Source: Clostridia bacterium (lineage in GTDB: Bacteria; Bacillota; Clostridia; Oscillospirales; Acutalibacteraceae). Taken from it: a stretch of 36,234 bases of DNA. Location of the stretch: positions 1 through 36,234 of the forward strand of contig JAFULG010000030.1 of NCBI GenBank assembly GCA_017473435.1, read 5' to 3'. The first letter of the stretch is position 1; each line of letters opens with the position of its first letter. Under the pieces are notes generated by a model. That model was given only the letters and a program-made list of their open reading frames with translations, did not search any database and was not told where the DNA came from. This document shows positions 1 through 7,922 of the stretch, one piece after another. Position numbers and translations under genes: made by a program.

Positions 1-48
1 AATTAGTTTCTCAAGGGAATTTCTCTTTCCCTTTAGGAAGGAAAGGTT

Positions 49-738
49 ATGTCCGTTATCGGATCCTCGGGAAGCGGTAAAACAACGCTTCTCAGGTGTA
101 TCAACTTCCTTGAAACAGCCGACAGCGGTAAGATTATGGTTGATGGTGACGCGATTTTTGACGGCGAGGACAAAACGGTCCGCAAGGCAAAGGAGATAAG
201 AGAAAAGCAGCTTAAAATCGGCCTTGTTTTTCAGCAGTTCAACCTTTTTCCGCAGTACAATGTGCTTGACAATGTGACCCTTGCCGTTAAGCTTAAGGCA
301 AAGGAGAGACCCGACTACAAGCAGAACAAGAAGCAGATTTTAAAGGAGATTGACGAAAAGGCGTTGAAGCTCCTTAACGATATGGGTCTTTCCGACAAGA
401 TTGACCATTATCCCTGTGAGCTTTCCGGCGGTCAGCAGCAGCGAGTTTCCATTGCAAGAGCGATGGCACTTGAGCCGAAAATACTTTTCTTTGACGAGCC
501 GACGAGTGCTCTTGACCCGGAGCTTACGGGTGAGATTCTTAAGGTTATCCGTGAGCTTGCGGAGAAGAAGATGACGATGGTTATTGTTACTCACGAGATG
601 AATTTTGCAAAAGAGGTATCCGATTACATTGTGTTTATGGATAACGGTGTAATTGCGGAGGAGGGTGAGGCACAGCAGCTTATTACCAATCCGCAGACGG
701 AAAGATTGAAGGCATTTTTGAGTAAGATAAAGGATTAA
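49..738 (+). CDS. Polar amino acid ABC transporter ATP-binding protein (GlnQ type), 5' end disrupted
   Basis: ATPase subunit that would energise uptake of polar amino acids from the cytoplasmic face of the membrane. The reading frame shows Walker A (GSSGSGKTT, residues 5-13), Q-loop (VFQQFNLFPQ), signature LSGGQQQR, Walker B (ILFFDEPTSALDP) and the switch His (VTHEMNF), all intact. From the ATG at 49 it has 229 residues, about 25-30 short of the family, which normally has two beta strands before Walker A. The same frame upstream still reads like the family (residues LKGISLSL just before the ATG) but is interrupted by TAG at 4-6 and 34-36. A purine-rich site (AGGAAGGAAAGG, 35-46) precedes the ATG, so translational restart is possible. 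The permease and binding protein are not in the window. Family assignment is certain; whether the shortened protein works is not. Confidence 0.85.
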   Translation: MSVIGSSGSGKTTLLRCINFLETADSGKIMVDGDAIFDGEDKTVRKAKEIREKQLKIGLVFQQFNLFPQYNVLDNVTLAVKLKAKERPDYKQNKKQILKEIDEKALKLLNDMGLSDKIDHYPCELSGGQQQRVSIARAMALEPKILFFDEPTSALDPELTGEILKVIRELAEKKMTMVIVTHEMNFAKEVSDYIVFMDNGVIAEEGEAQQLITNPQTERLKAFLSKIKD

Positions 739-740
739 AA

Positions 741-803
741 GAGTGCGCGTTTTTGATTCTTTTTGCGCGCCAGCAAAAAGAATGCCTGCCCGGCGAGGGC
801 AAG
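741..803 (+). repeat. Family B structured repeat, copy B1
   Basis: Starts three bases after the stop codon of the ABC ATPase. It contains an 11-bp perfect stem (756-766 with 773-783, loop GCGCCA) followed by GCC..GGCGAG. The same layout of a stem followed by GCC and GGCGAG occurs inverted at 32436-32490, and a degenerate copy follows the phosphoesterase at 23101. It probably belongs to the 3' untranslated region. Function unknown. Confidence 0.5.
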
Positions 804-818
804 TGAATAAAAAAAATT

Positions 819-854
819 ACAACCGTTGACTTTAAAAATCAACGGTTGTTTTTT
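819..854. terminator. Bidirectional intrinsic terminator between the ABC ATPase and argH
   Basis: An 11-bp stem (ACAACCGTTGA, 819-829, with 839-849) is followed by a T run on the plus strand and by a run of T on the minus strand (complement of 811-818). It sits between convergent genes and serves both. Confidence 0.85.
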
Positions 855-863
855 CGTATTAGT

Positions 864-926
864 TGAGCATTGTGGGGATTTGCCCCACACCCCACAAGCT
901 TTTGTAAAAGCTTGACCAAAACTTTA
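864..926 (-). repeat. Family A 3'-UTR repeat, copy A1
   Basis: Read on the minus strand, it begins 6 nt after the argH stop with AAAGTTTTGGTCAAGC. Hairpin 1 is CAAGCTTTTACAAAAGCTTG. Hairpin 2 has stem TGTGGGG/CCCCACA, which differs in sequence from the other copies but is fully paired. The bidirectional terminator at 819-854 follows. Confidence 0.75.
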
Positions 927-931
927 CTTGT

Positions 932-2311
932 TTATGCCCACGCTTCAATTTTCTTTTTCAGTGCCTTAACCTCATTCATCACACATTCAGGTGAAGGTCC
1001 TCCCTTGACGGTCCTCTTTCTCACACACTCGTCAAGGTCAATAGCAGTGTAAACATCCTCATCAAAAAGGTCGCATACAGCCTTGAATTCCTCAATAGGA
1101 AGGTTTTCAAGGGTCAGTCCCTTGTCAATGCAGGTGGCAACAAGCATACCCGTTGCCTTGTAGGCATCACGGAAGGGGAGTCCCTTGTAAACAAGGTAGT
1201 CAGCTGCGTCGGTGGCATTGATGAAGCCCCTTGCTGCTGCATTTCTCATATTCTCACGAAGCACCGTTGCAGTGGAGAGCATAGGTGCAAAGGTGTCAAG
1301 GCACATAATAACGGTGTCAAGAGCATCAAATACAGCCTCCTTGTCCTCCTGCATATCCTTGTTATATGCAAGGGGAATACCCTTCATAACAGTCAGCAGA
1401 GTCTGCAAATCACCGAATACTCTGCCTGACTTGCCGCGTACAAGCTCTGCAATGTCGGGGTTCTTCTTCTGAGGCATAATGCTTGAGCCCGTTGAGAAGG
1501 CATCGTCAAGCTCAATGAACTTGAACTCCCATGAGCACCATGCAATAATCTCCTCGGAGAAGCGTGAAAGGTGCACCATTATAATTGAAAGTACAGAAAG
1601 CAATTCAAGAGCATAATCTCTATCACTTACGCCGTCAAGGCTGTTGTTGCTTACGCCGTTAAGACCCAGAAGCTCTGCAACATATTCTCTGTCAAGAGGA
1701 TAGGTTGTACCTGCAAGGGCGCCCGAGCCGAGGGGAGAAATCGCCATTCTCTTTTTGCAGTCGTAAAGTCGGTCAAGGTCACGAAGAAGCATCTCTGCAT
1801 AAGCTAAAAGGTGATGACCTAAGGTTACGGGCTGAGCACGCTGAAGGTGGGTGTAGCCGGGCATAACGGCATCGTAGTTTTCCTCTGCCTTGTCAGCAAT
1901 TACCTCAATAAGTGCCTTGAGTGAGGCTTCAAGCTCATCACAGCGGTCAAGGAGGTAGAGCCTTAAATCGAGAGCAACCTGGTCGTTACGGCTTCTTGCG
2001 GTGTGAAGTCGTTTACCGCTGTCACCGATGCGCTTTGTAAGCTCACCCTCAACGAAGGTGTGGATGTCCTCGGCGGTCATATCAATTCCGAGTGCGCCGA
2101 TTTCAAGGTCAGCGGCAATTTCCTTGAGAGATGCAACAATCTTGTCGCTCTCGCTTTTTTCTATAATTCCCTGCTTGCCGAGCATTGTTGCGTGAGCAAC
2201 TGAGCCTCGGATGTCCTGCTCAGCCATACGGCAGTCGAAGGGAATTGATGAGTTGAAATCGTTAGTTTTTTTGTCAAGGGACTTTTTAAAGCGTCCTGTC
2301 CAGAGTGGCAT
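932..2311 (-). CDS. argH: Argininosuccinate lyase
   Basis: Splits argininosuccinate into arginine and fumarate, the last step of arginine biosynthesis; a cytosolic homotetramer of the fumarase/aspartase superfamily. The superfamily signature GSSIMPQKKNPD is present, as are the N-terminal LWTGRF and the conserved HTARSRNDQ and GYTHLQRAQP blocks. Length is 459 residues, normal for the family. The ATG at 2311 is chosen over an in-frame start at 2350 because AAGGAGGAAACC lies just upstream and the family begins at this point. The substrate-producing argG lies upstream on the same strand, but an 800-bp block with a terminator, REP palindromes and a transposase separates them. How argH is transcribed past the argG terminator is unclear; no strong promoter was recognised for it. 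Confidence 0.97.
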   Translation of the reverse strand: MPLWTGRFKKSLDKKTNDFNSSIPFDCRMAEQDIRGSVAHATMLGKQGIIEKSESDKIVASLKEIAADLEIGALGIDMTAEDIHTFVEGELTKRIGDSGKRLHTARSRNDQVALDLRLYLLDRCDELEASLKALIEVIADKAEENYDAVMPGYTHLQRAQPVTLGHHLLAYAEMLLRDLDRLYDCKKRMAISPLGSGALAGTTYPLDREYVAELLGLNGVSNNSLDGVSDRDYALELLSVLSIIMVHLSRFSEEIIAWCSWEFKFIELDDAFSTGSSIMPQKKNPDIAELVRGKSGRVFGDLQTLLTVMKGIPLAYNKDMQEDKEAVFDALDTVIMCLDTFAPMLSTATVLRENMRNAAARGFINATDAADYLVYKGLPFRDAYKATGMLVATCIDKGLTLENLPIEEFKAVCDLFDEDVYTAIDLDECVRKRTVKGGPSPECVMNEVKALKKKIEAWA

Positions 2312-2340
2312 AATGGTTTCCTCCTTGTGGGTGTGTTGTT

Positions 2341-2370
2341 TTGCGGACACGGCAAGCCGTGTCCCTACAG
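2341..2370 (+). repeat. REP palindrome, copy 1
   Basis: Core 2345-2364 has 9-bp arms (GGACACGGC / GCCGTGTCC) around AA. With flanks (TTGC before, CTAC.GTA after) it matches the reverse complement of copy 2 on the other side of the transposase gene. It lies between the transposase 3' end and the argH start. Confidence 0.85.
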
Positions 2371-2372
2371 TA

Positions 2373-2897
2373 TCATATCATGTGAAATTTATCTTCTTCC
2401 CAGCGTGAAACATTGGAATCTATATAGTTCCATATTTCCTGATAGGCTTTTTCATTCCGTATTATGTTGTCATAATATCGCGGTTGCCAGATTTTGTATG
2501 TTTCTTCTGTTTTGTAAATGTCGTGAGTTCTTTTAGTTACAGCCGCCTTGAATGACCTCACAGTCGAAGAAATTGATTTAGATGTCGGTGCTGCAAATGC
2601 TTCTTTTTGATAGTCGTGGAATAAGTCGGGATTGAAAATTTGTATAATCATATGTATATGATTTGGCATAATAACATATTTAGTAATCTCAATAAAATGA
2701 GCTTCACGTTTGCGATTTGCATTTGCAATCTCTTCATTAGCTATTTTTCCGATAATTGATAGGTTCATTTTTTCATCATTTATTGAACCGAAGATATTGC
2801 GTTTGCCATAAGTGCATATTGTTATAAAATACATTCCGTTTAATGAATAATCAAAATCAGGTAAGCGTAAGCTTTTTCGGGTTATCTTACCTTTCAT
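2373..2897 (-). CDS. REP-associated tyrosine transposase (RAYT, IS200-like Y1 family)
   Basis: Single-strand DNA endonuclease of the HUH Y1 transposase superfamily that is thought to act on REP palindromes. At 174 residues it is full length for the family. The HUH motif appears as HIH within VIMPNHIHMII, the N-terminal LPDFDYSLNGMYFITICTYGKRNIFG block is typical, and the C-terminal helix YQEIWNYIDSNVSRWEEDKF carries the region with the nucleophilic Tyr. The start at 2897 has GAGGTG six nt upstream. Inverted REP palindromes flank the gene (2345-2364 and 2930-2949), with a third at 3036-3055, all within the gap between argG and argH. RAYTs are usually domesticated single-copy genes that mobilise REPs in trans. 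The association with matching palindromes supports this identity; activity is not known. Confidence 0.92.
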   Translation of the reverse strand: MKGKITRKSLRLPDFDYSLNGMYFITICTYGKRNIFGSINDEKMNLSIIGKIANEEIANANRKREAHFIEITKYVIMPNHIHMIIQIFNPDLFHDYQKEAFAAPTSKSISSTVRSFKAAVTKRTHDIYKTEETYKIWQPRYYDNIIRNEKAYQEIWNYIDSNVSRWEEDKFHMI

Positions 2898-2922
2898 AAA
2901 AGCACCTCATACAGCCAAGGTT

Positions 2923-2953
2923 ACAGTAGGGACACGGCTTGCCGTGTCCGCAA
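2923..2953 (-). repeat. REP palindrome, copy 2 (inverted relative to copy 1)
   Basis: Core 2930-2949 has GGACACGGC arms around TT. It lies just upstream of the transposase start, in opposite orientation to copy 1, and shares the outer TTGC and CTAC.GTA flanks. Confidence 0.85.
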
Positions 2954-3030
2954 CTGATTTTTTAAAATATTTATAGAATTATATCATAAAGCAAAATAAG
3001 TTTCAATAAGAGGGATATATTTTTAATGGT

Positions 3031-3060
3031 TTTGTGGACACGGCAAGCCGTATCCCTGCT
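3031..3060 (+). repeat. REP palindrome, copy 3
   Basis: Core 3036-3055 has the same orientation as copy 1 and one arm mismatch (GCCGTATCC). It lies between the argG terminator and copy 2. Confidence 0.8.
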
Positions 3061-3063
3061 GAA

Positions 3064-3098
3064 TCTAAAATAACAAGGGTCTGCTGAACAGACCCTTG
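3064..3098 (-). terminator. Intrinsic terminator of argG
   Basis: A 10-bp perfect stem CAAGGGTCTG/CAGACCCTTG (3074-3083 with 3089-3098) is followed on the minus strand by a T-rich stretch. It begins 9 nt after the argG stop. Confidence 0.8.
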
Positions 3099-3106
3099 AA
3101 AATATC

Positions 3107-4345
3107 TTATTTAATATCCCAATCCTTTGAAAGCATTGCCTTAACCTTGAGGGGAAGACCGAAGAGGTTGATGAAGCCCTCTGCATCGTACTGATCGTAA
3201 ACGTTGTCAGCATCAAAGGTTGCCATTTCCTCGCTGTAAAGTGAGTAGGGTGATGTCATACCTGCGCCGATGATGTTGCCCTTATAGAGCTTGAGCTTAA
3301 CCTCACCTGTAACGGTTTCCTGGGTCTTGTCAACAAATGCTGCAAGAGCCTCACGGCAGGTTGTGAACCACTGACCGTAGTAAACAAGCTCGGCATACTT
3401 AACTGCAAGCTGGCTCTTAAGGTGTGCGGTATCTCTGTCAAGGCAGAGCTGCTCGAGCATTTCGTGAGCCTTGTAGAGGATTGTTCCGCCCGGTGTTTCG
3501 TAAACGCCACGGCTCTTCATACCAACAAGACGGTTTTCAACCATATCTGAAATACCGATACCGTTTGCACCGCCGATTTCGTTAAGTGCCTTAACCATTG
3601 CAGGACCGTCGAGCTTTTCGCCGTTGAGTGTTGTGGGAACACCCTTTTCAAAGCCGATGGTGATGTAGGTGGGAGCGTCGGGAGCGCTTTCGGGAGTTAC
3701 GCCCATTTCAAGGATTTCCTCGTACTTGGGCTCGTTTGCGGGATCCTCAAGGTCGAGACCCTCGTGTGAAAGGTGCCAGAGGTTCTTATCCTTTGAGTAG
3801 TTTGTTTCTCTTGTAATCTTAAGGGGAATGTTGTGAGCGATAGCATATTCGATTTCTTCCTCACGGCTCTTGAATTCCCATGTTCTCCAGGGAGCAATGA
3901 TTTCCATATCGGGTGCGAAAGCCTTGATAGCAAGCTCAAAACGTACCTGGTCGTTACCTTTACCTGTACAGCCGTGGCAGATAGCGTCTGCACCCTCTGC
4001 AAGAGCGATTTCAACAATTCTCTTTGCGATGATGGGACGTGCGAAGGATGTGCCGAGAAGGTACATACCCTCATAAACTGCGCCTGCCTTAAGTGTGGGG
4101 TAAATATAATCTTCAACAAATTCCTTGTTAAGGTCTTCGATGTAAAGCTTTGAAGCGCCTGTTGCAAGTGCCTTTTCCTCAAGACCGTCAAGCTCTGTGC
4201 CCTGTCCAACGTCACCTGAAACTGCGATTACTTCAGCGTTGTTGTAGTTTTCCTTGAGCCAGGGGATGATGATTGATGTATCAAGACCGCCTGAGTATGC
4301 AAGTACAATTTTTTTGATGTCCTTTTTATCTTTTTTAATAGCCAT
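3107..4345 (-). CDS. argG: Argininosuccinate synthase
   Basis: Condenses citrulline and aspartate with ATP to form argininosuccinate; cytosolic, penultimate step of arginine synthesis. The N-terminal pyrophosphatase-type loop [10 protein letters not shown] (residues 15-24) binds ATP, and conserved blocks [15 protein letters not shown] and APWRTWEF are present. Length is 412 residues, normal for the family. The ATG at 4345 has GGAAAG about 5-10 nt upstream. A promoter with a palindromic arginine-box-like site in its spacer lies at 4432-4459, so control by an ArgR/AhrC-type repressor is likely. argH follows downstream but is separated by a terminator and the transposase/REP insertion. Confidence 0.98.
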   Translation of the reverse strand: MAIKKDKKDIKKIVLAYSGGLDTSIIIPWLKENYNNAEVIAVSGDVGQGTELDGLEEKALATGASKLYIEDLNKEFVEDYIYPTLKAGAVYEGMYLLGTSFARPIIAKRIVEIALAEGADAICHGCTGKGNDQVRFELAIKAFAPDMEIIAPWRTWEFKSREEEIEYAIAHNIPLKITRETNYSKDKNLWHLSHEGLDLEDPANEPKYEEILEMGVTPESAPDAPTYITIGFEKGVPTTLNGEKLDGPAMVKALNEIGGANGIGISDMVENRLVGMKSRGVYETPGGTILYKAHEMLEQLCLDRDTAHLKSQLAVKYAELVYYGQWFTTCREALAAFVDKTQETVTGEVKLKLYKGNIIGAGMTSPYSLYSEEMATFDADNVYDQYDAEGFINLFGLPLKVKAMLSKDWDIK

Positions 4346-4431
4346 TTTTTCTTTCCGGCAAGGTGATTTTATCCTTTGCCGACTCCTTTCTTAAAGGGGA
4401 TAAGAGCCCCGTAAAATTTCGTATGCATATG

Positions 4432-4459
4432 ATTATACGCATTTTTATGCAAAAGTCAA
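4432..4459 (-). promoter_or_regulatory. argG promoter with arginine-box-like operator
   Basis: On the minus strand TTGACT (4454-4459), a 16-bp spacer and TATAAT (4432-4437). The spacer holds TGCATAAAAATGCG (4438-4451), close to the ArgR/AhrC box TGAATWWWWATTCA. A second, weaker A/T palindrome with ATGCAT covers 4422-4437. The promoter is clear; repressor binding is inferred. Confidence 0.6.
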
Positions 4460-4489
4460 GGGATTTTGTGAATATTTTCAAAGAAATAT

Positions 4490-5203
4490 TCATCGGATTT
4501 GAATATTTTTCTCTTTGTGCTGCTTTTTCTCCATTTTTTTCCAGTTATAAAATCCGTAAAGGTCATTGATGAGAAAAATAACAAAGCAAACTATAACGGA
4601 AACATAACCTGTATCCCTGAGACTGGCAAGAATCCACAGTATAATAAGCACAATATCGTTAACGGCATAGGCTAAAGCAAAGTAGGGACTTCTTCTGAAG
4701 GTGAGATAAGCAGCAAGGAAGCTTGTAGCAACAGAGAGGGTGCCCGGAATAATGTTGGCTGTGGATAAAAATTTAAGTATGAAATAAAAAAACAGGGTAA
4801 CAGCAGATGTGAGAATAAGTGATAAGGGAAATTCCTTTTTACTTATTTTGTTTACCCTTACTTCTGATTTGCCCTTGACAAAGGGATTTTTAAACCAGGA
4901 AACAAGAGAAAAAACAGACATGGGTAAGGTCATGCCCAGATAGGTAACCATCTCACCGTAATAGCTTACGCTGTAGGATATGTATCCGTAAAGTAGGCTG
5001 AAAATAATCATAAGCACCTGCCCGACGGGATTACCTTTTGCACAGAAAATCAGTGAGGTGACACCGATGAGCGAGGCAATGAGATTAAGATAATCTGTTT
5101 GTCCGAAGATGAAAAACGACAAAAGAATTGCCGAAAGAGAGAAAAGCCACAAAAACAGCTCAGCTTTAGAAAAATATGTAACAGCACTTTTAAGTTTGTT
5201 CAT
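4490..5203 (-). CDS. pnuC: Nicotinamide riboside / NMN-type vitamin transporter PnuC
   Basis: Integral membrane facilitator that imports nicotinamide riboside or a related vitamin for NAD salvage, driven by intracellular phosphorylation in characterised members. The 237 residues show about seven hydrophobic segments and the C-terminal family signature INDLYGFYNWKKM. A basic tail follows. The ATG at 5203 has GGAGG at a 6-7 nt spacing. It is the last gene of the minus-strand series and lies 128 bp after the aminopeptidase stop. A terminator-like hairpin ends immediately before its ribosome binding site, so expression is probably controlled by attenuation. PnuC homologues differ in substrate (nicotinamide riboside, thiamine, riboflavin) and this sequence alone does not settle which. 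Confidence 0.9.
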   Translation of the reverse strand: MNKLKSAVTYFSKAELFLWLFSLSAILLSFFIFGQTDYLNLIASLIGVTSLIFCAKGNPVGQVLMIIFSLLYGYISYSVSYYGEMVTYLGMTLPMSVFSLVSWFKNPFVKGKSEVRVNKISKKEFPLSLILTSAVTLFFYFILKFLSTANIIPGTLSVATSFLAAYLTFRRSPYFALAYAVNDIVLIILWILASLRDTGYVSVIVCFVIFLINDLYGFYNWKKMEKKQHKEKNIQIR

Positions 5204-5215
5204 TGATGTTCCTCC

Positions 5216-5290
5216 AAAAAAGCATCCGTATATGTATCTTCAAAGACCTAACGATACATAACGGATGCTTTAATTATAAATGCATCTTCT
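5216..5290 (-). promoter_or_regulatory. Attenuator-like leader of pnuC
   Basis: On the minus strand a long stem (5253-5269 with 5221-5238, 17 bp with one bulged base, 14-nt loop) ends in six T, directly followed by GGAGG and the pnuC ATG. Just upstream, GATGC (complement of 5282-5286) can pair instead with GCATC of the terminator 5' arm, which is a possible antiterminator. No known riboswitch class was recognised. It could simply be the aminopeptidase terminator, but no room remains for a promoter between it and pnuC. Confidence 0.6.
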
Positions 5291-5331
5291 ACCCGGTGGC
5301 AGATTATATTATTACATTATATATATGGTTA

Positions 5332-6741
5332 TCAGTTTTCGGCTGCGTAGAACTCATAGCAGGCTCTGTAGGTGCTGTAAACATCAAACTTTGAAACAAC
5401 CTCATAGGGAGCGTGCATTGAAAGCACGGGAACACCGAGGTCAACAACATCAATGTTGTGGTTTGCAATGTACATTGCAACGGTTCCTCCGCCGCCCTCG
5501 TCAACCTTGCCGAGCTCGCCTATCTGCCAGGAAACATTAGCGTTATCAAGGATTCTTCTTACTTTGCTTACGAACTCTGCGGAAGCATCTGATGTGCCTG
5601 ACTTGCCGCGTGAGCCGGTGTACTTTGTGATTACGGCACCGTGGTTGAGGGTGCAGCAGTTGTACTTATCGTGAACGGAGGGGAAGGTGGGATCAAAGCA
5701 GGCGTTAACGTCAGCGGAAAGACACTCTGATTTTGAAAGCACGTGTCTGCCCTTAAGGCCTTCCATTTCAGCAAGGTCCTCGATGAAGTATTTCATATAG
5801 GCGGAGTTAAGACCTGTGTTGCCGTCACTGCCGATTTCTTCCTTGTCAGCAAGAACGGTGATGATTGTCTTTTCAGGCTCGGTGCAGTTGAAAACAGCCT
5901 CAAGTGCAGGATATGCACAAACTCTGTCGTCGTGACCGTAAGCACCGATCATGCTTCTGTCAAAGCCGATATCGGAAACGGGAAGAGCGGGAACAAGCTC
6001 AAGCTCTGCGGAGATGAAGTCTTTCTCTGTTACTCCGTATTTTTCATTGAGAATGTTGAGAATGTTGAGCTTTACAAGCTCGCTGCCCGCATCAGACTTG
6101 AAGGGACGTGAGCCGATGAGAATATTGAGCTCTTCGCCTTTGATACCCTCTGAAAGGGGACGCTTTGCCTGCTCCTTGCCAAGGTGGGGGAGAAGGTCGG
6201 TGATAACGAACTTGGGCTCGCCTTCTTTTTCACCGATGTTGATTTTTACGCTTTCTCCGTCAGATTTGAGCATAACACCGTGAAGTGAAAGAGGAATTGC
6301 AACCCACTGATACTTTCTGATGCCGCCGTAGTAATGAGTTTTGAAGAAAGCCATTTCTCCGTCCTCATACAGGGGTGTAGGCTTAAGGTCGAGACGGGGA
6401 GAGTCGATGTGTGAAGCTACGATTTTTGCACCTTCGCTTACACCCTTTTTACCCATAATCGCAAGTATGATGGCCTTACCTCTGTTGTTGAGATAAACCT
6501 TGTCGCCTGCCTTGTAGGTTTTGTTTACATCAAAGGGAACAAAGCCGTTCTTTTCTGCTCTTTCAAGCACATAGTCCACGCATTCTCTTTCTGTTCTTGC
6601 TACATCAAGGAAATTTTTGTAGCCTTCGCAGAATTCGTCAGCCTTCTTGCATTCTTCCTCTGTCATTGCAACTGAAAAATGTTCTTTTTCAAAACAAAGC
6701 TTTTCCTTGAGAATCTCTGCCTGAGTTTTTTCGTTTTCCAT
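5332..6741 (-). CDS. M18 family aminopeptidase
   Basis: Zinc-dependent cytosolic aminopeptidase of the M18 (aminopeptidase I, aspartyl aminopeptidase-like) family that trims N-terminal residues from peptides. The co-catalytic zinc motifs are visible: SHIDSPRLDLKP (His and Asp), LADKEEIGSDG (catalytic Glu pair) and YGHDDRVCAYPALEA. A C-terminal His lies in LSMHAPYEV. Length is 469 residues, typical for the family. The ATG at 6741 has AGGAAG seven nt upstream. It follows the lytic transglycosylase by 15 nt on the same strand and is probably cotranscribed. The exact N-terminal residue preference cannot be read from the sequence. Confidence 0.93.
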   Translation of the reverse strand: MENEKTQAEILKEKLCFEKEHFSVAMTEEECKKADEFCEGYKNFLDVARTERECVDYVLERAEKNGFVPFDVNKTYKAGDKVYLNNRGKAIILAIMGKKGVSEGAKIVASHIDSPRLDLKPTPLYEDGEMAFFKTHYYGGIRKYQWVAIPLSLHGVMLKSDGESVKINIGEKEGEPKFVITDLLPHLGKEQAKRPLSEGIKGEELNILIGSRPFKSDAGSELVKLNILNILNEKYGVTEKDFISAELELVPALPVSDIGFDRSMIGAYGHDDRVCAYPALEAVFNCTEPEKTIITVLADKEEIGSDGNTGLNSAYMKYFIEDLAEMEGLKGRHVLSKSECLSADVNACFDPTFPSVHDKYNCCTLNHGAVITKYTGSRGKSGTSDASAEFVSKVRRILDNANVSWQIGELGKVDEGGGGTVAMYIANHNIDVVDLGVPVLSMHAPYEVVSKFDVYSTYRACYEFYAAEN

Positions 6742-6756
6742 TATAATCTTCCTTTC

Positions 6757-7326
6757 TTATTTATATAGATTATGATATATGTTTTTTGTTTTCATTACCC
6801 GTTCAACATATTTTTTTGTTGAGGGATAAGGAATATCCTTAAGAGTTTTGCCGTCGTCGGAATATTCGGGATTTTCCAGCCAATCTTCAACTCTTGACGC
6901 ACCTGCGTGATAGGCGGCGACAGCGGTGGCCTCATCACCGAACTGATTCATCAGCATTCCGTAAAAGTAACAGCCGTAATCAATGGCGGTTTCAGCTTCA
7001 AAGATACTTTCCTCGGGGAGATGCTCTCCGCGCTTTTCCTGAAGCCACAAAAAGGTTTCAGGCATAATCTGCATAAGACCCTTTGCATCAAGATAGGATA
7101 CGGCATTTTTATCAAAGCCGCTTTCACATTCTATAACTGCAAAAACAAAATCTTCGTTTAAGTTATTTTCTGAAGCGTATATTTCGACAAATTCGCTGTA
7201 ACGGCGGGGATATAATGTTTTAAGTATTGACACACTGCCGAAATAAATTAACGTAAGCAGTGAAAATACCAGAAATAAAAGCAAAAGAGTATCTGTAAGC
7301 TTTTTTGCCCTGGGGCTTTTTGTCAT
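6757..7326 (-). CDS. Lytic transglycosylase, Slt family, membrane anchored
   Basis: Cleaves the glycan strands of peptidoglycan with formation of 1,6-anhydro ends. Residues 12-35 form a signal anchor (hydrophobic, preceded by KSPRAKK). The catalytic domain begins near residue 55 with VIECESGFDKNAVS, where the Glu before Ser is the expected catalytic acid, followed by AKGLMQIMPET and the AAYHAGASRVEDWL block of the SLT fold. At 189 residues it is a compact, single-domain form. The ATG at 7326 overlaps the coaE stop (ATGA), so translation is coupled. It probably acts outside the cytoplasmic membrane in wall turnover. Confidence 0.92.
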   Translation of the reverse strand: MTKSPRAKKLTDTLLLLFLVFSLLTLIYFGSVSILKTLYPRRYSEFVEIYASENNLNEDFVFAVIECESGFDKNAVSYLDAKGLMQIMPETFLWLQEKRGEHLPEESIFEAETAIDYGCYFYGMLMNQFGDEATAVAAYHAGASRVEDWLENPEYSDDGKTLKDIPYPSTKKYVERVMKTKNIYHNLYK

Positions 7327-7913
7327 CGGGTTAGCTCCTTTAATTTGTTAAACTCATTGAATAAAGCCTCGTTGTCGGCGTTGTTAAAAATAATGATGTC
7401 GGCCTGTCTGAGATAATAGTTGTCGTCCTTCTGACCGTTTATTCTGGTCATCGCCTGCTCATAGGTTATTCTGTCACGGGACAGAATTCTTTCAAGGCGG
7501 ATTTGCTCGTCAGCGTGGACAACGATTATTTTTTCGCACAGGTCCTTGCAGTCGCTTTCAAGCAGAGCGGCAGCATCAATAACCGCTACGGCAAAGCCTT
7601 CTTTGCTTGCCTTTGCGAGAAGCTCTTCAAAGCGTGCCTTTATATGAGGATGGGTGATTCTGTTGAGAAGGGCTGTGCCTTCAGCTGAGGAAAAAGCTTT
7701 TTGAGCAAGAGCTTTTCTGTCAAGGCTTCCGTCTTCAAGGATAATATCTTTGCCGAAGGCTTCGGCAAGCTCCTTTAAAGCAGGAGATGAGGGCATAACA
7801 ATTTCCCTTGCAACAAGGTCGCCGTCAATGACGAAGCAACCTTTTTCCTTTAAGTAAGAGGCAACAGTGCTTTTTCCTGCACCGGTTTTGCCCGTAAGAC
7901 CTATTACAAGCAT
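7323..7913 (-). CDS. coaE: Dephospho-CoA kinase
   Basis: Phosphorylates the 3' hydroxyl of dephospho-CoA with ATP, the last step of coenzyme A synthesis. The Walker A loop GKTGAGKST lies at residues 8-16, followed by FVIDGDLVAREI. The P-loop kinase lid region with RILSRDRITYEQAMTRI is near residue 145. Length is 196 residues, normal. The ATG at 7913 has GAGGTG 6 nt upstream; that ribosome binding site overlaps the stop codon of the sua5 gene, and the slt gene overlaps its own stop. This suggests tight translational coupling within the operon. Confidence 0.96.
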   Translation of the reverse strand: MLVIGLTGKTGAGKSTVASYLKEKGCFVIDGDLVAREIVMPSSPALKELAEAFGKDIILEDGSLDRKALAQKAFSSAEGTALLNRITHPHIKARFEELLAKASKEGFAVAVIDAAALLESDCKDLCEKIIVVHADEQIRLERILSRDRITYEQAMTRINGQKDDNYYLRQADIIIFNNADNEALFNEFNKLKELTR

Positions 7914-7922
7914 AATTTCACC

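Noticed and set aside
2341-3060. CRISPR-like array
   Set aside because: Only three palindromic copies, in mixed orientation and with unequal spacing. They are REP elements around a RAYT gene.
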